Positions 21,691-36,800 of a DNA stretch of 64,000 nt are shown piece by piece; position 1 is the stretch's first letter; every line of letters starts with the position of its first letter. A program made the position numbers and the translations under genes. The stretch spans positions 14,260,001 through 14,324,000 of the forward strand of contig NC_059507.1 in the NCBI RefSeq assembly GCF_914767665.1, read 5' to 3'. The notes under the pieces were generated by a model. The model saw only the letters and a list, made by a program, of their open reading frames with translations, was not told the DNA's origin and did no database searches. This stretch comes from Harmonia axyridis (Eukaryota > Arthropoda > Insecta > Coleoptera > Coccinellidae).

Positions 21691-21811
21691 ATGACGGAGG
21701 AATGGCACCATCAGCCCCTGAAGAAACAGACTACTTGTTTACACATACGAAGTGTGGCTTCCATCGATATTGAGTTCGAAGATTTGAAGTATACTGTACC
21801 ACAAAAAAATG
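21691..21811 (+). CDS. ABCG exon 1 (start codon)
   Basis: Encodes residues 1-40 plus one base: MTEEWHHQPLKK, then SIDIEFEDLKYTVPQKN, the conserved beta-strand that opens the ABCG nucleotide-binding domain. It ends at AAT G|GTGAGT. In-frame stops upstream at 21607 and 21625 and the absence of another in-frame ATG fix the start. The N-terminus is short for the family. Confidence 0.85.
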
Positions 21812-24800
21812 GTGAGTTTTTCACAATAACAATATAAAAAAAAATTATAGAAGAAATTATAGATAACTTAATTCATATCAAAATTTTAGTCTTCTATATG
21901 TATGAATACTTTTAATGCCAATAGAGATTTAGATATTAGTATTTGGCAGAATATTCTAACTAAGTAATCGGAAATTATACGAGTTAAATCTTTAGAAACA
22001 AATTTTAAAATTTCAGTTTGAAAAAATTTAGGGTCAAACTTCGAGAATTTCCTAATCAGTATCATAATAACATATACCTAGCAGGTTTTAAATTCATAGT
22101 GTTATGGTACATTTTCAGAATTCTTTTCCTTCGTTTTAAAAAATGAAAGAGACTTTATAAATGAAATAATATCATCACTTTTCGATTGTTTATGATAAAA
22201 AAATCACAGCAAATTTCACTAAGAGATTTATAATTTACAATTTTTCGAGATAAAATCACCCATCAAGAAGAATATAAAAATATTTTCAATGAAATATCTA
22301 AAATTGATAATTGCAGAAAAAAAAACAATAAGAAGAAATGCGAATTTCAGAAAAAAGGTTATTATTGTTTTCATCTTATAAATATTCTTATTCTTTGAAA
22401 AATTCATAATTTTATATTGTACGTTATACGTGAATAGATAAGACGTACATATCTACAATATAAAATTATGAATTCAACTTTTGTTTTTTACTCTTCAAAA
22501 TTTGTTTGTGTTTTGAATCAAATTTTATTCAAAGTAGCTTTATATATTTCCATACAAAAGCATTGGACAGAGAACCTACGGTTATATTCTAAACATACAT
22601 TCATAAAACTCTGTTTCAATTTTCTTAATGTTGTCATTGGATTTTTTCCACTTAATCTGTTGAATGATTTCACACATTAAGTATTCGTAGAATGTAAAAA
22701 TATAAATAAAAATTCATTTCTCCTTGTTAAATTTTGACCCTCATTGTTGAACTCCAGGAAGCTTTTTGATATTTATGCCGAAATGTACCTATTGTTTTTC
22801 TTTATTTTCGGTTTTTATGTGTTCCGTGATATATTTTTGGACGATCTTTCGCATTTTGTTGAATCTTGGCTAATTTTCATCAAGTAAATTTAATAGAAAT
22901 GTTAAATTTCGCGAATTAAAGTATGTAACTAACTACACAATTATCCAAGAGATCTTTACAAACGATTACCGACAACATTACAACGATATTAGTATCATCA
23001 GACACAAAAGTTTCCGAAGATGACAACAACGTTATTGTAACGTCTTCAAACGTATATGTAAAAAGATCCCGTGAGTGAATCTACTTCAACTTTAGTAACC
23101 GCAGAAATTGATTTCATTTTGTATTTCTTTAATATAGGTATACTAAAAAAACTCTCTCGTTCATTATTTTCAATAATAAACCTTTGAACTTATCAAAATT
23201 TAGATCGAAATATACCTATATGTAGAATTGGGAAATCAAAGAAAATAGTTAATTTCACGGAGACTTTATTGAGACTCATTTCGATTATTTGCATGAAATT
23301 AAGCGAAGGAATAGTTGACTAAACCACATTGATCTTCTTCCTTGTTGGAACACACGATCCATGAACAATCTGAAAATAATTAAATAAAATCAAAAAATTC
23401 TCTCTGGTATTTGATATGCACAATTATGTAATAGCGAATATATATCTATGAGGTTATACTTGATATAATGGTTTTCAAGTCCTATCTTTTATGATATGAA
23501 AAATGATTTTCATTCGAGAATATTACAAATTAAAACTGAGAAATATAATTAATAATTTATTGATGAGAAATATTTCTTGGAAATTCAATATAGGAACCCA
23601 ATCATTTGACGTTTGTCTGAGGTTATATTGAACATAGTTTTCAAGTTCTACTCATCATGATTTGATTTTCTCCTCCATTCAGATTTAAGAAAAAAAATCT
23701 CAGGGTTCAAATCCCGCTGCTGAACATTTATTACACGTTTTTTCTATTGATATTCCTCATTTTTATTGGAATATTATGGGGGGAAGTAATAAAGCATAAT
23801 GTAAAATTTCCTGTGTTTCCTCATTTTATTATGATTGGATTCATTAGAGGCAAAAAACGCCAATGACTGAATGTTATTTTTTTTTAGAGTCCAAGATTTT
23901 TTTCCAGAAACAAGATATCAGTGAAGGACTGTTTTTTCAATTGGGATCTGTTATCCCTGTAAGATTAGGTAATGATATTCTGTGAATCCAACTGGTACGA
24001 ATTTTCTGATTATTTCAAAGAAATGAGTTTTTATCGTTCAATTGTCCATTTCGTGAAATGAAAGCAACGCAGTTACATAAAAACGATAAACCTTTCTATG
24101 GTTATCTATATTATCTAATTTTTTTCTTCAAAAGTCTGAACTCCAAACTGATTATTATAGAAATGCATCGAGTGATGAAGTTGTTGATAATTTAATTCGA
24201 TTCTCGAATATCCGGTTGATGGAAATTTTTCTTATTTCAATTCGGTCATAAATTAATTCGAAATAGATAGCGGATATTTGCATCGACAGATTAAACTATC
24301 GAAGAAAACTGAATTTCATTATCCGTTATCTATAAATTTGAATGGGTTTATATTTTTACGGTAACTTTCGATAGTAGATATCTGAAAAGAAAAAATGTAT
24401 TAAATTGGAAAAACAGTGTGTACATAGTGTAAGGAATAAATTCATTATCCAGAAATGGTAAATGTCGAAAGAATTCGAGACGAATCGTTCTCCGAATTTT
24501 TGGATAACTGATTTGATTGGCTAACTTCATATACCTACAAAATTCAGCAGAATCTGACCGATGGATTCTTAGATATCGAAATTCTCAAAAATCATTTTTT
24601 TAATCTTCCAATTATACGATCCTTCCAACAGAAAAAAATGAGTCGCTTTATCATGGGAAAGCGGTTACTGTTCAATAAAATTTCTTCATTTCCGGAACAC
24701 AAATTCGTTATCATGTTGTAAATTTTTTTTACAAATCAGGTCTTCCTCAACCAATTATGTAGTACATAACTTCAGGAAACGAAATTCCTAAGTAAAATGT

Positions 24801-27800
24801 AAGATTGCAAGAATGCATAGGCATTGTGTCATCTTAGCGATAGAAGGAAATACATTTAGGTGGATTGTTTAAATGACTTATATTTTTCAAATAATCTGTA
24901 ATTTTTCATATATGCAATTTCATTCTGCACATATTTTCAAGATCTACTTAGATATTCTACAATAAACTTCACCTATATCTTTACAAGTTATCATTTCAAA
25001 CCGTGTGTGATAAATTTCAAGAATAGTAATTTCGAATTTTTTATAATGTATATTCTATTGGCCATTATAATGATACTAGGATTTGGAATATCTTTTCCGA
25101 TATAAATATAAAGAGAGAATTTATTTGCAATGAACATTCCAACAAAGCAACTACTGTAATCGTCAAATCATTATCACTTCTATATGTTCAATATCACACA
25201 GTGTAATATCGAAAAAATACCAAACTTAAGCAGAATTGATCTTAGAGGATCATTGAACTCTCATGTGATATTCAAATTCTTCTGATGATCTTGACCAAGC
25301 CTACATATAGGCAATGTGCAATTTACATGAAACCGGTATTTTTGATAAGAACATTTTTTATAATTTTCTACAGTTATATGCGACAAAACCAAAACTACTT
25401 TTGAGTTACGTCTTTGAGTGAAATAAGTTTCTGATGATAAAGTATTTCTAATTAAAAAATGAGGAAAGCACTGAGATGAGTTTTTGAACGCTCCTCTATT
25501 CAGATTTTTTCGATATTATCCTTGAATTTTGGTTTTGACAACGCAATCAACACAGAATTTTGTGTTAAGCTCGAAATTGTTATTTTATATTCACTAGTGA
25601 AATCTCTTCCTGTTTATATCTGCTGTCAAGGAAATATTGTGTATTTTTTTGAATTTTCGTATCGTTCGGTTTATTTGATCAGTATAGAGCACTGTATATA
25701 TAGCAGGTGAGACCAAAAATATCAAGTTATTCAGTGATTTCTGAAAAATTAAGCGATGGAATTTCATTCATTTCTAGATAATTTGTGGGATATCAATATC
25801 AGTTGCGATTGATGATGTTAACATCTTCAAATTTAACTGACATATCTATTGTGTATCTATTTCTTATCAAACTGCACCTGTACTGCTCATTGATATATCT
25901 AGATGTTAACATCATCAATCACAATGGATAGTGATATCCTACAAATTATCTGGAAATGAATGAAAGTCCAACGCTCAATTTTATAAAATCACTAAAGAAC
26001 TTGATAAAAAAAAGTCATAAGGTATTTCAAGTAGCTCGAAGAATTTGCCAAATTCTCGTCAAATGTCTTTTTAGTTCAAAGCAGGAATTTAAACTTTTAA
26101 GCTTAATTTATGCACTTGGCAAATTATGTTGTTCAAACTTCAACTAAACCACCACTTCAATGATTGCTATCAATTCACCTACAATATTATATAAAAGACT
26201 ATTGAAATAATAGTAATCTAACATTCATTTCAATATCGTTCGTCCTCCTATAAACGGTAATCCATCCTTAATATAATACATGATTACCGAGATAATAACC
26301 TATAATTTCACTCTCTTCATGTTGAAGCAATCACATTTATGTTCGAGATTATTTTTCAAAGTGATCCAGGTATGTTTTTATACAAAAAACTCTCGATCTG
26401 TAAGGAACAATTTAATTATAGTAGGGAGTTGTTAGTATATTATATACTTGTTAATTGAAGTATGTATACATATGTGGTAAAACATGGTATTGAAAGTCAT
26501 TTGGGAGGTACTCATTTTATTCTTTTAACCAAATTATTGAAATTTTCCTTCTTCAAACATTTTTTTCTTCTAATTATATAGATTTGAGAAAAACATATTA
26601 TTTTAATGAACATTCATTTCTGAAGTTTAAATTTTGTAGCACTTTTTTCATATGAATGATATATTTTTTCATTTGATATGTAATCGAGTCATTAACATTC
26701 AAGTGGTGATTTCACATATATACGAAATAATTTTCATACTAGTAGGATCTATTGTTATCGAAATATTGGGTAGTTTTTCGATATTTCGCTTGAAATTTCT
26801 ATGGATTTAGTGAAGTGAAATTGGTATTGTGTATCTACAAGGAAATATTCACTGAAAAATTGAGTATGTTTCCGATATTCCAAGTGAATTTTTCCTGGCT
26901 CCGGAGACAATTATAACATGAGATTTTGAATAAGATTTGAAATTGTTTTTCTTGTTGTAAATGTAAAACTTCATCAGAATCGAATCAGTATCAGCGTATT
27001 CGAAATGTGAAACTATACTGAAAATTTCATTTCAGATTTTCTAGATTTCTTCGTCCTAGAGTTTTCGTGTTTACGGATGAACATGATAGAATTTGATCAT
27101 AAATTCTTTATGAGTCATTCTCATCTTTTGAGACTATCAAAATCCGAAAAACAAAATGATTTCGAAAACGAAATATAGCGCTGTGTTTGGGGATCGATCA
27201 CTCAAAAAGAGTGAGCATGGAAGAAATTATACCACGATATGGTTCGACTATAAAGTTATACTTTGTTGACATGTTGTCTGCAACGTATTTGTTTTTCCTT
27301 AATGAGATCATTTAGAAGCCATTCCCTGATATATTTTATCGACAATATTCGTATTGAGTGCTTTTTTATTGAAATTCATGACTTTGCATGATGTAAACAG
27401 TCCTTCATCAAGCAGAAGGATAATATTCTAGAAAAAGAGTGAAATAGTCTTTAAGAGATTTTTGGAAAGTAGAAATATAGTATCTAAATGTTTTTTTCCC
27501 AATAATCAATCAGCAATCGATAAAGGAATAAAGTCCCACCACCTCTTTGCAATTACTACAATATACAGGTAAACTAATACTTCATGAAGTGTAGCATTTT
27601 GAAGTTTCAATAGTTTTGAGTTGATTGAAAGAAAATAACATTCCAAAAAAATATTATCATTCTATGTCTATGGGAAATTTGAATTTGATATATCCTTTGG
27701 GATTGAGAATGATTGATGATCTAGTGTGTAATGGTTATTCCCTAGTGAACAATGAATGTTATATTGCTTGAAGAAATAAATGTATAACTTATTTTTGGGC

Positions 27801-30800
27801 TTCGTGGAAGATAAGGTCTACGCCAATGCTCCAAAATCGATTCCAGAACTTCAATATGGAATTCGTGAAGTTATCTAGGACATACAGCCGCAAAGTTGCG
27901 AAATGTTCATAAAAAATTTCATGAAAAATATATGGTGCTGCAACCGTAGCTGTTACGGCCTTTTTATTGATTTCCTCAAAAAAAAATTTTTCAATATCGA
28001 AATGAAGCTTCTCGTAGGAAATCGACGTCCCAAAGAATCCATGAGATCAGGAAATGTGTAAAATTCCTAATGTTTGTACATATTCATGTTATCTCCTACA
28101 CAGATATATGCAAATGTAGGTCGAAGGTCGAACAATTTTTTTTTCGGTACAAGAGTCTGACATCATCGAAAGTACTTGGTTTCGACCTTCTAATCAAATG
28201 TTTTGGATAATATTTGTCTAAGGAATACAATTCATGAATTATTGCATAGCACAAGGATGTTGGAATATTAAGTCAAACAAAAAATCTATTGGAGTACCAA
28301 TTGCATCAAGAATTTTCTGTATTTCAAATTGTTTGTTAATGTGATACATCAACATGAAGAACGCTTCGAAGTGAAATGGAAGGTCTAATTTTTCATAAAA
28401 ATGCTCATTTTCAATTGGGATGATGGCAACAATAATAAGAACAAACTTATCTGAGAATTAAAGCTACCTAATAGCTTATGTTCGCAAATGAGATCATGAA
28501 GATATTTTGCAATCAATTTCTTCGCATTCAAAATTTTCTGACGCAAGAATTAAATGAGAGAAGAGTTCAAAGTTTAGCACATTTGATACGATATCGTGAA
28601 ATGGAACATTACTCACATCATGAAATGAAATGATCTGTAATGCATATAGAGTCTGATATCACGCAAAAATTGAGAAAAACAGGAGCTTTTGAGCGTCATT
28701 CATGCGCCATTTGAACTCTTAAAAATTTCTAGGTCAGAATCGCATTTGAGAACGCATTTGAGTCAAACTTTATCGTTTAAGACCAATTTTGGCTCAGAAT
28801 TGGAAAAATTCAACATTGTGACGAACTTATGGAGTGATCTATTCAGGGAAAAATAAGAATTTTATTATTCGCCTTGAAATCACCATATTCGATACAAAAT
28901 GGTCCATATAATCTTAACTTATTTTGATTCTAGAACCTTGCGAATAGCGGAAATGTCTAAATTCTCATTTTGATTGACCTCAAATTTTTGAATAAATCAC
29001 TTCAAACTGGAGCAAAATAAATGTGCCAATTATTCGCAAGGTGTATTTCAATGATTAACACGTGTATATTTTTCAATTATTTCATTTCGACGATGATTGG
29101 TCGTTAATTCATTTGAATTTATAGCTGTAATAAGTCTATCATAAATTACCAGAGATTATTAACCAATATAAACACGTCGTGTAAAATCTTCTTAATTGAA
29201 GTTTCGATAAAACTTATACCTAACATTCAATGACCTTTTTTGTGATTAGCACTTATTACATTCGGCACGATGTCTGCATTTCCGTTAAACTCACCAATGA
29301 CGAATCCGTAGTCTAATTCAAATATATCCGTCCGGCTCTAAAGAAGTTAACTCTTGAATGGAAAAATCTAAAAACTTGGAATTGTCAGACAGACTCGATC
29401 TCGAATGCCTTCTCCATCCGCCGGAGGCATAGAGTAGAGTAATAAACATAGATAGAGGAAGTATACGAAATTTTTACATGTCCCCAACATGGTTAGATTT
29501 CGTTGTCGAATTGTGATATATTTTCGAATCCACAATTTTACTATATCATTATGAATGTATATTATAATGAATGAAATATATTCATTTGAGTGATTCCCGA
29601 TTAAATATGCAAATTTGAATATTTGGAATCCGACATTTTTTCTAATTGTCGAATTTATAATGAGCAGAACATTTATTATTTTCTGTATCTACCTGCTGAA
29701 ATTCAAGGTTTGCAACTTTTGCTTTCCTAGTGTCAACGTTGATTCACAATGGGACATTAAAAGTGCGTTCTTTGTGGAGAAACTCGCGAATTAAGTGAAA
29801 TATCGTATCACTGATTTGTTTTCATTTCAGCGCGCTTAATGTCAAATTTGATACTTCATGATAAAATTTGCTTACTGAAAATGATATTTGCTCCCTCTAT
29901 CTATGTTTATTACTCTGAGGCCGAAGGAAAAAGTGGTGCCTAGCTATAATAACTATCAAATATTATATGTCAAAATTCATTTAGCATGACAACCGTAACT
30001 AGACAAATTTTCCATTGATGAATCAATTATGACGATCGTTACTATAAATCTGATTTGGAATTGGATCTCCAGATTTTTATGAATTTCAAAACGTTTAAAA
30101 AATTACATATTTTATTCGGATCAGAAGTACCTACATTCGGCGGGTAAACACAGGCTCGCCATGAAAAGTGACACTTCTCCTATACTTATATTTATGAAAT
30201 ATTATACTATTTCTCATAATTCTGTGCCACAAATCATGTTATCCAAAACTCCTTAATAAGAAATGGGAATATTGATATCAGGAGTATCAAGTGGAATCCT
30301 ACATAACTATATTCAGATCAGACTTTAAATCAGAAAGATTTCTATTTTTTTTCCTACAGGTAGCCAAATCAAAACATTTAATAATATCAAGGACAGAACG
30401 TAAGATGCTTCTTTGTTTTTACCACCGTTTAGGATCAGACACAAATTATTCATGATGCATTACTTATTTTGGTCAATTATACAAAAAAAAAAATAAACAG
30501 TGATCAGCCAGCTGGTCATTTATTATCGATTGACTCCAGTGAATGACGTAATAGGTTTAAGGTTTAAATAATATTATTTGGATATGAAAAAACACTTTTC
30601 ACAGAAAACAGAATACTTGGAAAGATAAGAAAACAGCGGTGCTGCTGAAATAAAAACAGTGAACTTGAACTATAATTCTATACACTCACATCGTTATAAT
30701 TATTCAAAATTTTATGGAAATTCTGTTCTGAATATCTCCCTCTGAAATTCAGCCTGGCTGTCATTATTGGTTTTGTTTATCCTGCCTTTGTTAGTCTCTC

Positions 30801-33800
30801 AAAATTGTTATCTTCTAGAAAGGTTCCATAGAATTTTTGGTGTTTATGTTTTCTGTTAGATTGTTTTGTATTAATTTTTTAATATTCTTTCTTTCAGACA
30901 TTATTTTTCATGAGCTGTGTAGTAAAATAATTGAGTTGAGACCAAATTACATGTTGGTTCATACAATGTGCTTGACTATACAATTTCTTATCTAGAAAAC
31001 TGACCATATCTAACAACTTACGTTAGAGGTTGTTTTCCTGGCAGTTTTCTAATAATAGCTTCAAACATTCAAAGAATCCTATTTTCAACCCATAATTCGT
31101 AAGCTAATACATTTTTCACTAGTACCTATCTTTCCCACTGGAAATCTGCATGCAGCAACTCACGATTTTATTGTAATTTCACACAGCAAAATTTCATCTC
31201 GATCGAATTTTTGGTTTCGTTTAGTTTTCAGTTATTTTATGGAAGACAAACTCATACCAACGGAATACCCAGTCGGATTTTGACCATACATTAACTAAAC
31301 TGCGGCATTCGAGATAAGAACCTACCTTAAAAATTTTAATCTTGTTTAAGGTTGTTCCCTTCGAGAGTTATCGTGTTTACGTCTGGACGGCACAAACTAT
31401 GTACCATCGTGGCGAAATGATGACCTGTTCGGGAAATGACTCCTTTAAAAAGCCTAATATCATAAAAGATATGTGAGTTGTTCACAACATTCATCGATAT
31501 TCATAGCACTTAGGGATTCATCAAGCCAAGTAGCTTAACATTTTAACCAACTACTTGACTTGAAAAACAAGCTCGTGAAAAATTACATACTTGAGCTTAA
31601 CATGACTTGATTTTAAATATTTATTGCTTGACTTGATATCAAGCTGTTTGATATTACTTGAGCTTGACATGCTAGCGTCGCACGGCATATATTTCTGCAA
31701 TCTCGTGCCCGCTTAGACTAAATAAGGGGATTCCCCGAGCGCCGAGAAACTGAAGCATTCACCAGTGTGACTTTATTAGTAGTTTTCTCACATTTCTAAG
31801 AAATCTATTGGTAGATTTTGGTAGTTTAGGAAATGGCCAAGGATTTTTTATCAACGCCATCATCTTCAGCTCCTGTTGAAAGACAATTTTCCAGAGCTGC
31901 TCTTACAGTTATCAAAACCCGCAATAGGTTAGGCGACAAATCTATAAGGTGCTCTATGTGTCTTAGATCCTGGATGGAAATTGATGAAATCGAACAAAGC
32001 CTGGAGGTTTCTCAATATTAAGAAACTTTATTTTTTATTATTTTGTTATGCTTTATAGTGATTCAATTTATGTTTCTATTTCAAAAAAGTTGAAATTTTC
32101 AGTTTTTTCATATAATGGGTTTAATAAATGAAATATTTTTTGCAAGGTTCCTTCTCGTTCATCATTCTTATTGAAGTGACACTACCCAATAAAACTACTG
32201 AAAATCCAATAGCTTGATATGATTCAAGTACTTGATAAATAAATACTTGACTTGAATTGAGATTGAAAAACAACTACTTGACTTGAGCTTGACTTGAAAA
32301 TCAAGCCAAGCAGGGAATCCCTGCATATTAAAAAAAATTGTCTCACTATGAATATTTGTTAAGTGTAATAATATTTCCAACGCAACTCTTCATTCACCTT
32401 AATTCAGAGAAAAGAATAAGCATCTGCGATTCCATTTGCATACGTACGATGAAAACATCCTTTGTGTAAAAATTGTGAAATATGATTATGAGTTAGTCGT
32501 TCAACTTTACCCGAACATAGAACTACTCAACGAGGAAATGTTGTTGAACACGTTTTTAGGGAAACTAAAAACAGGTTTCTTCTCTGCTTCCTAGTCGTAA
32601 TTCCATTGCAGGCGTGATATGGACGTTGATAATCATGCTGTTCCGGATTCAGCAGCTATTTGGAATTAAGGAACTCAATCACTTTCACTGCCAATATAGG
32701 TATACGCATATTATGCGTGTTGTAGGATTAATGAAACTACAAACAGCGCGGTTATAAAATCAGTTCTTCTGTTGATTCGTAATCGTAAAACACTTGTGTG
32801 GCAAATATACAGAGTGTTTTAATAGCTTTTAATACATAACTTCCAGTTACTAGTTCAACGCCCGTAAATAACCTTAGTTCGTAATGTCAAGAAATAAAAC
32901 AATCATTCTACCACGTGGAGAAAGTAGCAGAAATTATTATCCAATAAAACACAAGATTTATGTATTACTCATCGAAATTATTGTATTCTCTCAAAGTGAA
33001 AATTTTAAAGCATATTTAGGTGTTTTGTCTTGTCTTCTATTGACTGAAAACAGTTACCTGAAGTGGTAATTGGAGTTTTGGAAAGATAATAAAGTCGACT
33101 GAAGTCATATTAGGGAAATACCTACAGTGATTTAGATAAGATTGGTTTAGTATTGCTCAAAAGTAGAGATTCACGTCTTGGCTTCTTTTCAAGCTATTTG
33201 GCTTGTCGAGTAGTCAAGTACTTGAATCATATCCGAGATTATATCAAGCTACTTGATTTTTAGCAGTTTTATTGTGTAGTGCCACATCAATAAGAAAAAT
33301 GATGAAATGAGAAGAAACCTTGCAAAAAACACTTTTATTCATTGAACTTATTGTATAAGAGAACCGAAATATCAACTTTCTTGAAATAGAAACATAAATA
33401 AAATCACTATAAAGCATAACAAATAAGTTTCTTTGTTTGTTTTTTTTCCATCCAGGATCTAAGACACATGAAGCATATTAAAGATTTGTCGCCTAACCTA
33501 TTGCGGGTTTTTGTAACTGTAAGATCAGCTCTGGAAAATTTTCTTTCAACAGGAGCTGAAGATGCTTGGCCATTTCGGTCAAGTTTGAAAAGATATTTCT
33601 GAAACTTCCAAAATCTACCAATAGATTTTATAGAAATGCCAGAAAACTACTAATAAAGTCACACTGGCGACTGCTTCAGTCTCTCGGCGCTCGGGGAATC
33701 CCCTTATTTAGTCTAAGCACGCACGAGATTGCAGAAATAAATACCATGGGACGCGTGCATATCAAGCTCAAGTAATATCAAGTAGCTTGATATCAAGTAA

Positions 33801-36800
33801 AGCAATAAATATCTAAAATCAAGACAAGTCAAGCTCAAGTATGCAATTTTTCACGAGCATGTTGGTTAAAATGTCAAGCTACTTGGTTTGATAATAATAA
33901 TATAATAATAATAAAGTTTATTTGCTTTCAACACAACCTAATATAATATTCTAATAATTATTGCAAATAAACACGATGAACAGAGGCTCACTAGAGGTTC
34001 GCCTGTTAGTTCTGAATCCCTACTCGAAAACTCAAGATGCGTTATCGTGGTACAAGATCCAGCCTAAAAATTTCGGGTTTTTCAATTTTTTCCTAGACTT
34101 TTCCGGCACAAAATCGAAAATTATAGACACCGTGACGAAATTATGTATATAGCGATCTAATCCAAGGAACGTGCGTTCAAAAATCATGAAATCAATAACC
34201 TGTAATCGTACGATGATAGTAAACGTAAACACAATATTTACGAAATGGATGAACGACGGTAGAATGCCATATCCATATAGATATTCGATTGGAAGACCTA
34301 ACAAATATTTGATTAAGACAAATAAGAATTCGGGATCTTTGTTTTGGTTTTAGGTTAAGGCTGCTTATCCGCTATAAAAATGATATTATGCTAATTATAT
34401 GTTAATTCAGCTGGTTAGACCGTGATTATGTTTTTTGGCGAGCAGGTTTTTTTGCCTACCACATAAAAATACGGAATAAATTCATTATACATAAAAAAGG
34501 GTTTTTTTTACACATCCTTGGTCATGTTATTAAACTTGGGGCTTCATTACTGTTCGATATGACTTTTCTGGAAAGCTTTTTCTTCCTTAACTACTCAATT
34601 TATAATAAATATACCCAGACTAGGTGTCCAGTAAAATGCGAAATATCACAATTGGCTCAATCAGATCATACATTTCGACTTTCATTAAAATCAGTCAAAA
34701 TTTATGCGAGATATGGAAATACCCAAAATTTCCCGTTTGCTCATGCTCAACCTATAGAAAAGTATATGAAATTTGTTTGTGAACATCCAAACAGGATATA
34801 CACCAAAAATTCTATTAAAATCGAATTAGAATTGAAGAAGTTAAGACGATCGACAAGAAACTAATGTTATTCAGAATGCATTTTACGAAGGAAAAATATG
34901 AAATTGGACCCTATAAATTATTTTCATTTTGAAATTGATCCCAAAGTTTCCTCTACTTATCAAATAATTAAATTAACATTATGAGTAATAATTGGTTCAT
35001 TCAAAATGATGCGCGATGGTTGAAAACTTTTCAACCGAATCTAAAATTAAAAACATAATTATAATCAAAAAATTTTCATCATTTCGCTACTTGTATATAA
35101 ACTGAAATCGCCATCTAGTCATCAGTTGACATTTTTATAAACATATAATTATGTATCTTCTAGTGTTTCATTACCTGATTACGCAGAGATATTAATTGGG
35201 TAGAAGTTTCATTAGAGATAAAAAATAAATTAATGTAAATATTTGCAATTGTCGATGGCATTTTCCAGAATTTTTTCTGAGATTTTAGACTAATTGGTAA
35301 TTCGATTTTGATTATATTTATACAAGATGTTCCAAAGTCTTCGAACGTTTAGTAGCTGAATGAAAAAATAATTGTGGTTTGTTCTATGGGATCATTTCAG
35401 AAGTTACATCCCTTGAAAATATTATAGAAGATGTCAATATTTGTTTTTGGCATTCATTACATTTTTACAGGGCAAAATTATAGAGTTCATTTATTTTCAT
35501 TTATTTAATTAATTGAATGTTGTAGTTACCTAATTCAAGTTCTTGAACTGCATAGGAAAAATATTTTGAATTGCTCTTGAGACCATTTGAAACATACAAT
35601 CATGAATCAAACAATCAATTAAATTTATGTTACCAAATACTGTACAATTCTGTAGGTACTAGTGCAATTTTGTTCGTCATATCATCACGTCTTTATTATT
35701 TATGATGTCTTGTTTGTCGGTTATGTTATTAAGATGTGGAGTTCTAATAATACGTTGCTCCTAATATTTGGTATAGACATTCGACATACCTATTTATTGT
35801 TTACATAAACTAAATTACAACCAGGTCGGATCTATTGTTACGGACATATTTGGTAGTTTTTTCTATATTCTGCTCGAATTTTCCTTTATTAAAGCTGCTT
35901 AAATTAACTTCACCACAAATTTTTCAAGAACTTTCGTTTCGCAATTTCAGAATTTATTTATAATAATTATAGTTTATTGATCCTATTAGACAAACTAAAT
36001 CTATATGGATACATCAAGTCGGATAAAAAAAAAATATGCTCAAAAATAAATAACCGAAATTGAGAATTAAATCAAACCAAAATGAAACTGAAATATTAAT
36101 TTCTGCTGTAATGTCATCAACCAGATGCGATTTCACTTGTATCTTGATACTTTTGTGTTCCAGAGCATATCAGTCAGATGCTTGAAAAGTTAAGCTCCGC
36201 TTTATCGGAAACTTCTGGAATTGAATTGTTCGGTGCCTTGGAAAACAAAGAGTTTCTTTATGTCTAGTATGATACCCATGATATTCAGAACATTTTTGCA
36301 TTGAACCACTATTCTTATGAATAAACAGCATGGGACAGTAAGAATTCTATATGATTGGTGAATACGAGTCTGCAGGACTTTCTTGGTTTCAGGTTGAAAA
36401 TAAATCGAATTATTTCTCTTGTTCTGTGCTATAAAGACTGCGCCTAATCACATTGTAATTCAAGTGAGAGTACACTTGTGTATGGTATACTTTCAACAGC
36501 GAGTTCAGAGACAAAATAGGTTTCAAAGAGCCTACAGCAAAAACTACATAACTTCCTGCGAACAAAATCAACATGACTCCTCTAGTTAGAGACGTATCGA
36601 CATCTAGGCCAAGAAACCTCACAGTACCAGATGATTCTACGTTACCAGATGAGATTTTTAAAGTCAGTGGTCGATCTGAATCTTGCAAGTAGATAAGATT
36701 GGTTTTATTAATATTCAATATGAAAGACAGAAAGAGTTCCGTTAACACCATACAGAAAATATTTACACCAACAATTCGCACTTCATCTTGAGTTCCGTCA

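Noticed and set aside
21573..21773. A 66-codon frame overlapping the ABCG start
   Set aside because: It begins at GTG, not ATG, and runs in a different frame through exon 1 and its leader. The ABCG frame is fixed by downstream splice-phase agreement and motifs.
23700..23725. tRNA or SINE B-box-like GGTTCAAATCCC
   Set aside because: No A box at the right distance upstream, no acceptor-stem pairing and no A-rich or Pol III terminator context. A lone B-box match is expected by chance in this much sequence.
33891..33990. TAA-rich microsatellite followed by TTTATTTGCTTTCAACACAA as a LINE 3' tail
   Set aside because: The minus strand does read AATAAACTTTATTATTATT, which would fit a LINE end, but no coding tail is recognisable next to it, so it is left as simple repeat.
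34559..34864. A 101-codon plus-strand frame in intron 1
   Set aside because: AT-rich, no motif, no splice signals and no similarity I can name; probability of chance occurrence is high over 24 kb.
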